A stretch of 64,000 nt of DNA from Parapristionchus giblindavisi (lineage: Eukaryota; Nematoda; Chromadorea; Rhabditida; Diplogasteridae). The position numbers and the translations under genes were made by a program. The stretch covers positions 87,617-151,616 of the forward strand of contig CALSFV010000433.1 in NCBI GenBank assembly GCA_943737045.1. Direction: 5' to 3'. The notes beneath the pieces were generated by a model, which saw nothing but the letters and a program-made list of their open reading frames with translations, had not been told where the DNA came from and did no database searches. The number at the start of each line of letters is the position of its first letter. The stretch's first letter is position 1. This document shows positions 27,391 to 36,769 of this stretch, piece after piece.

Positions 27391-30300
27391 AGTGATACCC
27401 TGGTCGAGTCTGGGCTAGCCTCTTGCTTCTGAGTGATTCCCTGGTCGAATCTGGGGTAGCCCTTGCTTCTGAGTGATTCCCTGGTCGAATCTGGGCTAGC
27501 CTCTTGCTTCTGAATGATCCCCTGGTCGAATCTGGGCTAGCCCCTTGCTTCTGAGTGATTCCCTGGTCGAATCTGGGCTAGCCCCTTGCTTCTGAGTGAT
27601 TCCCTGGTCGAATCTGGGCTAGCCCCTTGCTTCTGAGTGATTCCCTGGTCGAATCTGGGGTAGCCCCTTGCTTCTGAGTGATACCCTGGTCGAATCTGGG
27701 CTAGCCCCTTGCTTCTGAGTGATTCCCTGGTCGAATCTGGGGTAGCCCCTTGCTTCTGAGTGATACCCTGGTCGAATCTGGGCTAGCCCCTTGCTTATAA
27801 GTGATACCCTCGTCGAATCTGGGCTAGCCCCTTGCTTCTGAGTGATTCCCTGGTCGAATCTGGGCTAGCCCCTTGCTTATAAGTGATACCCTGGTCGAAT
27901 CTGGGCTAGCCCCTTGCTTCTGAGTGATTCCCTGGTCGAATCTGGGCTAGCCCCTTGCTTCTGAGCGATTCCCTGGTCGAATCTGGGCTAGCCCCTTGCT
28001 TCTGAGTGATTCCCTGGTCGAATCTGGGCTAGCCTCTTGCTTCTGAGTGATTCCCTGGTCGAATCTGGGCTAGCCCCTTGCTTCTGAGTGATTCCCTGGT
28101 CGAATCTGGGGTAGCCCCTTGCTTCTGAGTGATTCCCTGGTCGAATCTGGGCTAGCCCCTTGCTTCTGAGTGATTCCCTGGTCGAATCTGGGCTAGCCCC
28201 TTGCTTATGAGTGATACCCTGGTCGAATCTGGGCTAGCCCCTTGCTTCTGAGTGATTCCCTGGTCGAATCTGGGCTAGCCCCTTGCTTATGAGTGATACC
28301 CTGGTCGAATCTGGGCTAGCCTCTTGCTTCTGAGTGATTCCCTGGTCGAATCTGGGCTAGCCCCTTGCTTCTGAGCGATTCCCTGGTCGAATCTGGGCTA
28401 GCCTCTTGCTTCTGAGTGATTCCCTGGTCGAATCTGGGCTAGCCCCTTGCTTCTGAGTGATTCCCTGGTCGAATCTGGGCTAGCCCCTTGCTTCTGAGTG
28501 ATTCCCTGGTCGAATCTGGGGTAGCCCCTTGCTTCTGAGTGATTCCCTGGTCGAATCTGGGCTAGCCCCTTGCTTATGAGTGATACCCTGGTCGAGTCTG
28601 GGCTAGCCTCTTGCTTCTGAGTGATTCCCTGGTCGAATCTGGGCTAGCCTCTTGCTTCTGAATGATCCCCTGGTCGAATCTGGGCTAGCCCCTTGCTTCT
28701 GAGTGATTCCCTGGTCGAATCTGGGCTAGCCCCTTGCTTCTGAGTGATTCCCTGGTCGAATCTGGGCTAGCCCCTTGCTTCTGAGTGATTCCCTGGTCGA
28801 ATCTGGGGTAGCCCCTTGCTTCTGAGTGATACCCTGGTCGAATCTGGGCTAGCCCCTTGCTTCTGAGTGATTCCCTGGTCGAATCTGGGGTAGCCCCTTG
28901 CTTCTGAGTGATACCCTGGTCGAATCTGGGCTAGCCCCTTGCTTATAAGTGATACCCTGGTCGAATCTGGGCTAGCCCCTTGCTTCTGAGTGATTCCCTG
29001 GTCGAATCTGGGCTAGCCCCTTGCTTATAAGTGATACCCTGGTCGAATCTGGGCTAGCCCCTTGCTTCTGAGTGATTCCCTGGTCGAATCTGGGCTAGCC
29101 CCTTGCTTCTGAGCGATTCCCTGGTCGAATCTGGGCTAGCCCCTTGCTTCTGAGTGATTCCCTGGTCGAATCTGGGCTAGCCTCTTGCTTCTGAGTGATT
29201 CCCTGGTCGAATCTGGGCTAGCCCCTTGCTTCTGAGTGATTCCCTGGTCGAATCTGGGGTAGCCCCTTGCTTCTGAGTGATTCCCTGGTCGAATCTGGGC
29301 TAGCCCCTTGCTTCTGAGTGATTCCCTGGTCGAATCTGGGCTAGCCCCTTGCTTATGAGTGATACCCTGGTCGAATCTGGGCTAGCCCCTTGCTTCTGAG
29401 TGATTCCCTGGTCGAATCTGGGCTAGCCCCTTGCTTATGAGTGATACCCTGGTCGAATCTGGGCTAGCCTCTTGCTTCTGAGTGATTCCCTGGTCGAATC
29501 TGGGCTAGCCCCTTGCTTCTGAGCGATTCCCTGGTCGAATCTGGGCTAGTCTCTTGCTTCTGAGTGATTCCCTGGTCGAATCTGGGCTAGCCCCTTGCTT
29601 CTGAGTGATTCCCTGGTCGAATCTGGGCTAGCCCCTTGCTTCTGAGTGATTCCCTGGTCGAATCTGGGGTAGCCCCTTGCTTCTGAGTGATTCCCTGGTC
29701 GAATCTGGGCTAGCCCCTTGCTTATGAGTGATACCCTGGTCGAGTCTGGGCTAGCCTCTTGCTTCTGAGTGATTCCCTGGTCGAATCTGGGCTAGCCTCT
29801 TGCTTCTGAATGATCCCCTGGTCGAATCTGGGCTAGCCCCTTGCTTCTGAGTGATTCCCTGGTCGAATCTGGGCTACCCCCTTGCTTCTGAGTGATTCCC
29901 TGGTCGAATCTGGGCTAGCCCCTTGCTTCTGAGTGATTCCCTGGTCGAATCTGGGCTAGCCCCTTGCTTCTGAGTGATTCCCTGGTCGAATCTGGGCTAG
30001 CCCCTTGCTTCTGAGTGATTCCCTGGTCGAATCTGGGGTAGCCCCTTGCTTCTGAGTGATACCCTGGTCGAATCTGGGCTAGCCCCTTGCTTCTGAGTGA
30101 TTCCCTGGTCGAATCTGGGGTAGCCCCTTGCTTCTGAGTGATACCCTGGTCGAATCTGGGCTAGCCCCTTGCTTATAAGTGATACCCTGGTCGAATCTGG
30201 GCTAGCCCCTTGCTTCTGAGTGATTCCCTGGTCGAATCTGGGCTAGCCCCTTGCTTATAAGTGATACCCTGGTCGAATCTGGGCTAGCCCCTTGCTTCTG

Positions 30301-33300
30301 AGTGATTCCCTGGTCGAATCTGGGCTAGCCCCTTGCTTCTGAGCGATTCCCTGGTCGAATCTGGGCTAGCCCCTTGCTTCTGAGTGATTCCCTGGTCGAA
30401 TCTGGGCTAGCCTCTTGCTTCTGAGTGATTCCCTGGTCGAATCTGGGCTAGCCCCTTGCTTCTGAGTGAATCCCTGGTCGAATCTGGGGTAGCCCCTTGC
30501 TTCTGAGTGATTCCCTGGTCGAATCTGGGCTAGCCCCTTGCTTCTGAGTGATTCCCTGGTCGAATCTGGGCTAGCCCCTTGCTTATGAGTGATACCCTGG
30601 TCGAATCTGGGCTAGCCCCTTGCTTCTGAGTGATTCCCTGGTCGAATCTGGGCTAGCCCCTTGCTTCTGAGTGATTCCCTGGTCGAATCTGGGCTAGCCC
30701 CTTGCTTCTGAGTGATTCCCTGGTCGAATCTGGGCTAGCCCCTTGCTTATGAGTGATACCCTGGTCGAATCTGGGCTAGCCCCTTGCTTCTGAGTGATTC
30801 CCTGGTCGAATCTGGGCTAGCCCCTTGCTTATGAGTGATACCCTGGTCGAATCTGGGCTAGCCTCTTGCTTCTGAGTGATTCCCTGGTCGAATCTGGGCT
30901 AGCCCCTTGCTTCTGAGCGATTCCCTGGTCGAATCTGGGCTAGTCTCTTGCTTCTGAGTGATTCCCTGGTCGAATCTGGGCTAGCCCCTTGCTTCTGAGT
31001 GATTCCCTGGTCGAATCTGGGCTAGCCCCTTGCTTCTGAGTGATTCCCTGGTCGAATCTGGGGTAGCCCCTTGCTTCTGAGTGATTCCCTGGTCGAATCT
31101 GGGCTAGCCCCTTGCTTATGAGTGATACCCTGGTCGAGTCTGGGCTAGCCTCTTGCTTCTGAGTGATTCCCTGGTCGAATCTGGGCTAGCCTCTTGCTTC
31201 TGAATGATCCCCTGGTCGAATCTGGGCTAGCCCCTTGCTTCTGAGTGATTCCCTGGTCGAATCTGGGCTAGCCCCTTGCTTCTGAGTGATTCCCTGGTCG
31301 AATCTGGGCTAGCCCCTTGCTTCTGAGTGATTCCCTGGTCGAATCTGGGCTAGCCCCTTGCTTCTGAGTGATTCCCTGGTCGAATCTGGGCTAGCCCCTT
31401 GCTTCTGAGTGATTCCCTGGTCGAATCTGGGGTAGCCCCTTGCTTCTGAGTGATACCCTGGTCGAATCTGGGCTAGCCCCTTGCTTCTGAGTGATTCCCT
31501 GGTCGAATCTGGGGTAGCCCCTTGCTTCTGAGTGATACCCTGGTCGAATCTGGGCTAGCCCCTTGCTTATAAGTGATACCCTGGTCGAATCTGGGCTAGC
31601 CCCTTGCTTCTGAGTGATTCCCTGGTCGAATCTGGGCTAGCCCCTTGCTTATAAGTGATACCCTGGTCGAATCTGGGCTAGCCCCTTGCTTCTGAGTGAT
31701 TCCCTGGTCGAATCTGGGCTAGCCCCTTGCTTCTGAGCGATTCCCTGGTCGAATCTGGGCTAGCCCCTTGCTTCTGAGTGATTCCCTGGTCGAATCTGGG
31801 CTAGCCTCTTGCTTCTGAGTGATTCCCTGGTCGAATCTGGGCTAGCCCCTTGCTTCTGAGTGATTCCCTGGTCGAATCTGGGGTAGCCCCTTGCTTCTGA
31901 GTGATTCCCTGGTCGAATCTGGGCTAGCCCCTTGCTTCTGAGTGATTCCCTGGTCGAATCTGGGCTAGCCCCTTGCTTATGAGTGATACCCTGGTCGAAT
32001 CTGGGCTAGCCCCTTGCTTCTGAGTGATTCCCTGGTCGAATCTGGGCTAGCCCCTTGCTTATGAGTGATACCCTGGTCGAATCTGGGCTAGCCTCTTGCT
32101 TCTGAGTGATTCCCTGGTCGAATCTGGGCTAGCCCCTTGCTTCTGAGCGATTCCCTGGTCGAATCTGGGCTAGTCTCTTGCTTCTGAGTGATTCCCTGGT
32201 CGAATCTGGGCTAGCCCCTTGCTTCTGAGTGATTCCCTGGTCGAATCTGGGCTAGCCCCTTGCTTCTGAGTGATTCCCTGGTCGAATCTGGGGTAGCCCC
32301 TTGCTTCTGAGTGATTCCCTGGTCGAATCTGGGCTAGCCCCTTGCTTATGAGTGATACCCTGGTCGAGTCTGGGCTAGCCTCTTGCTTCTGAGTGATTCC
32401 CTGGTCGAATCTGGGCTAGCCTCTTGCTTCTGAATGATCCCCTGGTCGAATCTGGGCTAGCCCCTTGCTTCTGAGTGATTCCCTGGTCGAATCTGGGCTA
32501 GCCCCTTGCTTCTGAGTGATTCCCTGGTCGAATCTGGGCTAGCCCCTTGCTTCTGAGTGATTCCCTGGTCGAATCTGGGGTAGCCCCTTGCTTCTGAGTG
32601 ATACCCTGGTCGAATCTGGGCTAGCCCCTTGCTTCTGAGTGATTCCCTGGTCGAATCTGGGGTAGCCCCTTGCTTCTGAGTGATACCCTGGTCGAATCTG
32701 GGCTAGCCCCTTGCTTATAAGTGATACCCTGGTCGAATCTGGGCTAGCCCCTTGCTTCTGAGTGATTCCCTGGTCGAATCTGGGCTAGCCCCTTGCTTAT
32801 AAGTGATACCCTGGTCGAATCTGGGCTAGCCCCTTGCTTCTGAGTGATTCCCTGGTCGAATCTGGGCTAGCCCCTTGCTTCTGAGCGATTCCCTGGTCGA
32901 ATCTGGGCTAGCCCCTTGCTTCTGAGTGATTCCCTGGTCGAATCTGGGCTAGCCTCTTGCTTCTGAGTGATTCCCTGGTCGAATCTGGGCTAGCCCCTTG
33001 CTTCTGAGTGATTCCCTGGTCGAATCTGGGGTAGCCCCTTGCTTCTGAGTGATTCCCTGGTCGAATCTGGGCTAGCCCCTTGCTTCTGAGTGATTCCCTG
33101 GTCGAATCTGGGCTAGCCCCTTGCTTATGAGTGATACCCTGGTCGAATCTGGGCTAGCCCCTTGCTTCTGAGTGATTCCCTGGTCGAATCTGGGCTAGCC
33201 CCTTGCTTATGAGTGATACCCTGGTCGAATCTGGGCTAGCCTCTTGCTTCTGAGTGATTCCCTGGTCGAATCTGGGCTAGCCCCTTGCTTCTGAGCGATT

Positions 33301-33500
33301 CCCTGGTCGAATCTGGGCTAGCCTCTTGCTTCTGAGTGATTCCCTGGTCGAATCTGGGCTAGCCCCTTGCTTCTGAGTGATTCCCTGGTCGAATCTGGGC
33401 TAGCCCCTTGCTTCTGAGTGATTCCCTGGTCGAATCTGGGCTAGCCCCTTGCTTCTGAGTGATTCCCTGGTCGAATCTGGGCTAGCCCCTTGCTTCTGAG
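27391..33500. repeat. Satellite A block with about 28-34-unit higher-order repeats
   Basis: A rare marker combines TTATGAGTGATACC, CGAGTCTGGG and, two units later, GAATGATCCCC. It recurs with AGTGATACC at 27391, 28579, 29727, 31121 and 32351. The spacings are 1188, 1148, 1394 and 1230 bp: 29 units minus one base, then 28, 34 and 30 units. The missing base is a C lost from a CCCC run near 27457. Between markers the order of unit variants is nearly the same, so this is a young amplification of roughly 1.2-kb blocks that differ by whole units. Confidence 0.8.
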
Positions 33501-34272
33501 TGATTCCCTGGTCGAGTCTGGGCTAGCCTCTTGCTTCTGAGTGATTCCCTGGTCGAATCTGGGCTAGCCCCTTGCTTCTGAGTGATTCCCTGGTCGAATC
33601 TGGGCTAGCCTCTTGCTTCTGAATGATCCCCTGGTCGAATCTGGGGTAGCCCCTTGCTTCTGAGTGATTCCCTGGTCGAATCTGGGCTAGCCCCTTGCTT
33701 CTGAGTGATTCCCTGGTCGAATCTGGGCTAGCCCCTTGCTTCTGAGTGATTCCCTGGTCGAATCTGGGCTAGCCCCTTGCTTCTGAGTGATACCCTGATC
33801 GAATCTGGGCTAGCCCCTTGCTTCTGAGTGATTCCCTGGTCGAATCTGGGCTAGCCCCTTGCTTCTGAGTGATTCCCTGGTCGAATCTGGGCTAGCCTCT
33901 TGCTTCTGAGTGATTCCCTGGTCGAATCTGGGCTAGCCCCTTGCTTCTGAGTGATTCCCTGGTCGAATCTGGGGTAGCCCCTTGCTTCTGAGCGATTCCC
34001 TGGTCGAATCTGGGCTAGCCCCTTGCTTATAAGTGATACCCTGGTCGAATCTGGGCTAGCCCCTTGCTTCTGAGTGATTCCCTGGTCGAATCTGGGCTAG
34101 CCCCTTGCTTCTGAGCGATTCCCTGGTCGAATCTGGGCTAGCCCCTTGCTTCTGAGTGATTCCCTGGTCGAATCTGGGCTAGCCTCTTGCTTCTGAGTGA
34201 TTCCCTGGTCGAATCTGGGCTAGCCCCTTGCTTCTGAGTGATTCCCTGGTCGAATCTGGGGTAGCCCCTTGC

Positions 34273-35263
34273 CTCCGTATATATATGGAGCCCCTTATAT
34301 ATATGGAGCTCCATATATATATGGAGCCCCTTATATATACGGAGCTCCATATATATACGGAGCCCCATATATATATACGGAGCTCCGTATATATATGGAG
34401 CCCCTTATATATATGGAGCCCCTTATATATATGGAGCCCCTTATATATACGGAGCTCCGTATATATATGGAGCTCCTTATATATACGGAGCTCCATATAT
34501 ATACGGAGCCCCTTATATATACGGAGCTCCATATATATACGGAGCCGCTTATATATACGGAGCTCCGTATATATATGGAGCCCCTTATATATACGGAGCT
34601 CCATATATATACGGAGCCCCATATATATATGGAGCCCCTTATATATACGGAGCTCCATATATATACGGAGCCCCGTATATATATGGAGTCCCTTATATAT
34701 ACGGAGCTCCATATATATACGGAGCCCCGTATATATATGGAGCTCCATTTATATACGGAACCCCTTATATATACGGAGCTCCATATATATATGGAGCCCC
34801 TTATATATACGGAGCTCCCTATATATACGGAGCCCCTTATATATACGGAGCTCCGTATATATATGGAGACCCTTATATATACGGAGCTCCATATATATAT
34901 ATGGAGCCCCATATATATACGGAGCTCCGTATATATATGGAGCCCCTTATATATATGGAGCCCCTTATATATACGGAGCTCCATATATATACGGAGCCCC
35001 TTATATATACGGAGCTCCATATATATACGGAGCCCCGTATATATATGGAGCTCCATTTATATACGGAACCCCTTATATATACGGAGCTCCATATATATAT
35101 GGAGCCCCTTATATATACGGAGCTCCACATATATATGGAGTCCCTTATATATACGGAGCTCCATATATATACGGAGCCCCTTATATATACGGAGCTCCGT
35201 ATATATATGGAGACCCTTATATATACGGAGCTCCATATATATATGGAGCCCCTTATATATATG
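34273..35263. repeat. Satellite B: 18-bp tandem repeat, first segment
   Basis: From CTCCGTATATATATGGAG onward the sequence is an 18-bp repeat of the type CGGAGCTCCATATATATA. The core is GGAGCTCC or GGAGCCCC, and the spacer is four to five TA steps ended by CGG or TGG. Variants include GGAGTCCC, GGAGACCC, GGAGCCGC, CCATTTATATACGGAACC and CCACATATATATGG. They recur in the same order as in the later satellite B segments. The segment is interrupted at 35264 by an LTR retrotransposon and resumes at 40461 in the same phase. Long open frames here are a product of the stop-free 18-bp unit and are not called as genes. Confidence 0.97.
35259..35263. repeat. Target-site duplication, left (ATATG)
   Basis: The five bases just before the 5' LTR are ATATG, and the same five follow the 3' LTR at 40461-40465. 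Removing the element and one copy of ATATG restores an uninterrupted satellite B unit (GGAGCCCCTTATATATATGG). This is the expected mark of integrase-mediated insertion. The TA-rich surroundings make a chance match easier, but the exact restoration of the repeat supports it. Confidence 0.9.
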
Positions 35264-35489
35264 TGCTATGTCTACTCCCAAGTCTATTAGCATATGCACT
35301 CTAGCTTATACCTTTGCATAATCACATTACCCTATACTATGTTAATGACACGTCATCATAGTTGACGTGTTGTCTAGATTGGTCATTCCAGCCATTCTTA
35401 TAGTTTTCTCTCCCATCGCACAGTTGTGCTCTTCTCTCTCCGTTGATAAAGTCTCTTCTATATTATAAGTTGTGTCCAAGAACATAACA
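35264..35489 (+). repeat. 5' LTR of retrotransposon copy 1
   Basis: This 226-bp terminal repeat begins TG and ends CA. By eye it matches the 3' LTR (40235-40460) and the LTR of copy 2 (49368-49593) base for base. In the family the LTR carries the promoter, start and polyadenylation signals. Visible candidates are an inverted pair ACACGTCA/TGACGTGT (35348-35370), an imperfect palindrome GCACAGTTGTGC (35418-35429), a pyrimidine-rich stretch, and TA-rich CTATATTATAAG (35458-35469). I see no AATAAA. The TA-rich box lies only about 20 bp from the LTR end, so it may not be a real TATA box. Confidence 0.95.
35348..35370. promoter_or_regulatory. Inverted TGACGTGT pair in the 5' LTR
   Basis: ACACGTCA and TGACGTGT form a perfect 8-bp inverted repeat separated by 7 bp (TCATAGT). 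Each half contains TGACGTG, the core recognised by bZIP factors of the CREB/ATF and XBP1 type (established knowledge). A pair of such sites in an LTR could be a transcription-factor site or a hairpin in the transcript. The same pair occurs at 40319-40341 and 49452-49474. A regulatory role is inference. Confidence 0.45.
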
Positions 35490-35920
35490 TTTTGGCGACC
35501 AGGATCTTTGACGAGCTGACGTGAGTCTTTATTCTTTCTCGTTTTACTTTATTCTTTCTCGTTTCTGTGCATTTCTTGTTGGTGATCAGGCTGTGGCGGT
35601 CTGATCATTGCTACTTGGTGTGGCTTGTTACTGTATGGTCAGTAACTATTGTCCACTACTTTGGTGTAGTGAGATCAGCGTCACTTTGGTGTGACTGAGG
35701 CTGATAGAGTTGCTTTGGTGCGACTGAAACGTAGAGCTCCCTCTTAACGTTCATTTGAAAGAGCTGAAATTACACCCAAAAGGGGGGTAATTAGCTAAAC
35801 AAACTTGTGATTGTACGTCTTCTGTGTGGATTCTGTGTGGTATACCTTTGCAAGAAGTACGCCGAAGGCTATCGCGAATTTTTCTTTGAGCTATGTGTAC
35901 TCAAGTGATTCGTAGTAAGG
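35490..35920 (+). promoter_or_regulatory. 5' leader with primer-binding site, copy 1
   Basis: Just after the LTR and a TTT spacer, TGGCGACCAGGATC at 35493-35506 begins with TGG. This is the usual form of a site complementary to a tRNA 3' end (CCA), from which reverse transcription is primed. I cannot name the tRNA with certainty. The leader also holds a 20-bp tandem duplication starting CTTTATTCTTTC (35527-35566), several degenerate CTTTGGTGTGACTG-like repeats (35611-35730), and a strong hairpin (35762-35796). The shared sequence with copy 2 starts only at 35846, so copy 2 lacks the primer-binding site and most of this leader. Confidence 0.75.
35762..35796 (+). other. Leader hairpin, candidate RNA packaging or dimerisation element
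   Basis: AGCTGAAATTACACCC and GGGGGGTAATTAGCT are complementary arms around an AAAA loop, with a two-base GA bulge and one mismatch. The structure lies between primer-binding site and gag start, where retroelements often carry packaging or dimerisation signals (family knowledge). The function is inference; the complementarity is seen directly. Confidence 0.4.
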
Positions 35921-36769
35921 ATGCCTGGAGAAGAAGTGAAGTCGGAAGTCACGATGGCAACTGTAATGGAGATGTTCGTGAAGATGCAGCAGGATTTCAT
36001 GAGCAAGCAGGAGGAGCAGAATAAGAAGAACAATGAAATACTCGAGATGTTAGCGAGTAGAGAGACAGTAGTTGTTAATGGAGAGATTAAAAGTCAAGTT
36101 ACTCAAGGACCATCTATTGATGCGATGGAAGCTCGCATTGTTGAGTTCGATTATGATGCTGTTGAATGCACATTCGAGAACTGGTATGTTCGATACCAAG
36201 ATTTCTTCGAATATGATGCGAAGAATTTGGATGATGGAAATAAAGTGAGAATGTTATTGCGTCATCTGAGTGTAAAGTGTAATGCATTGTATCGTGATCA
36301 CAAAGCACCCGAAGATGTCATGAAGATATCGTTCGATGATACGATAAAGGCACTGAAGGCTCTGTTTGGCAAGAAAGAAACAGATTTCGAACTGCGTGTT
36401 CGATTCTTCAAACTGAGCATGGCTATGAATGGTAGTACGGATGTGATGGAATTCGCTTCTGAAGTGAATCGGTTGTATCAGAAAGGCAATCTGAAGGATA
36501 TTAAGGAGGATCAGATGAAGATCACGCTGTTCCTTGCTGGATTGGATTTGCCTCAACTGAAATCGATACGTACTCAACTATTCAATGCTGTAAGTCAGAA
36601 GGCCGATATCACATTCAAAGAGCTTCTAGAAAGATATTCGTCGTTGAGAGCACTTGAGCGTGGGTCTCAGCGGTTCAGACGAATGCAGCCAATATGGTCA
36701 GAGGATCTGATGATGATAAGGGGAAGAATCGTAAGAAGCCCAAGACCGAGAGATCAATTGCCAATGTGA
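35921..36769 (+). pseudogene. gag: Gag fragment of copy 1, truncated by frameshift
   Basis: This 282-codon frame starts at the same ATG as the intact copy 2 polyprotein. It matches that protein through residue 247 (LRALER). Near 36663 one base is deleted next to one A-to-G change, and the next 35 codons are out of frame to a stop. The kept part includes the N-terminal K/Q/E-rich, probably helical stretch (about residues 12-45) and the capsid-like core containing FENWYVRYQDFF and LDDGNKVRMLLRHLS. That core resembles the gag domain of nematode and other invertebrate gypsy elements. The CCHC zinc knuckle lies beyond the shift and is not in this frame. The predicted product could assemble at most a partial Gag without nucleic-acid binding. 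Confidence 0.85.

Larger units (their letters stand above)
1..34272. repeat. Satellite A: 41-bp tandem repeat array (about 830 units)
   Basis: The whole stretch is head-to-tail copies of a 41-bp unit; a representative unit is 83-123. Key words in order are CTGAGTGATT, CCTGGTCGAATC and GGGCTAGCCCC, followed by TTGCTT. The word GGGCTAGCCC is a perfect 10-bp palindrome. Copies differ by a limited set of diagnostic variants: GGGGTAGCC, GGGCTAGCCTC, GGACTAGCCTC, TTATGAGTGATACC, TTATAAGTGATACC, GAGCGATTCC, GGTCGATTC, CGAGTCTGG, CTGATCGAATC and GAATGATCCCC. These recur in fixed order, which shows higher-order amplification. The unit is not a multiple of 3 and carries TGA and TAG, so no frame stays open and I see no coding content. 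The array already runs at base 1, so it extends beyond the left edge. I do not recognise the satellite family. Centromeric, pericentromeric or subtelomeric location is possible but cannot be told from sequence. Confidence 0.98.

Noticed and set aside
1..34272. CRISPR-like or other repeat-spacer array
   Set aside because: Units abut directly with no unique spacers. Variation is point substitutions within one 41-bp unit, so it is a satellite.
35458..35469. TATA box of the LTR
   Set aside because: It is TA-rich but only about 20 bp from the LTR end, which leaves almost no room for a repeated R region. It is mentioned only as a candidate inside the LTR entry.
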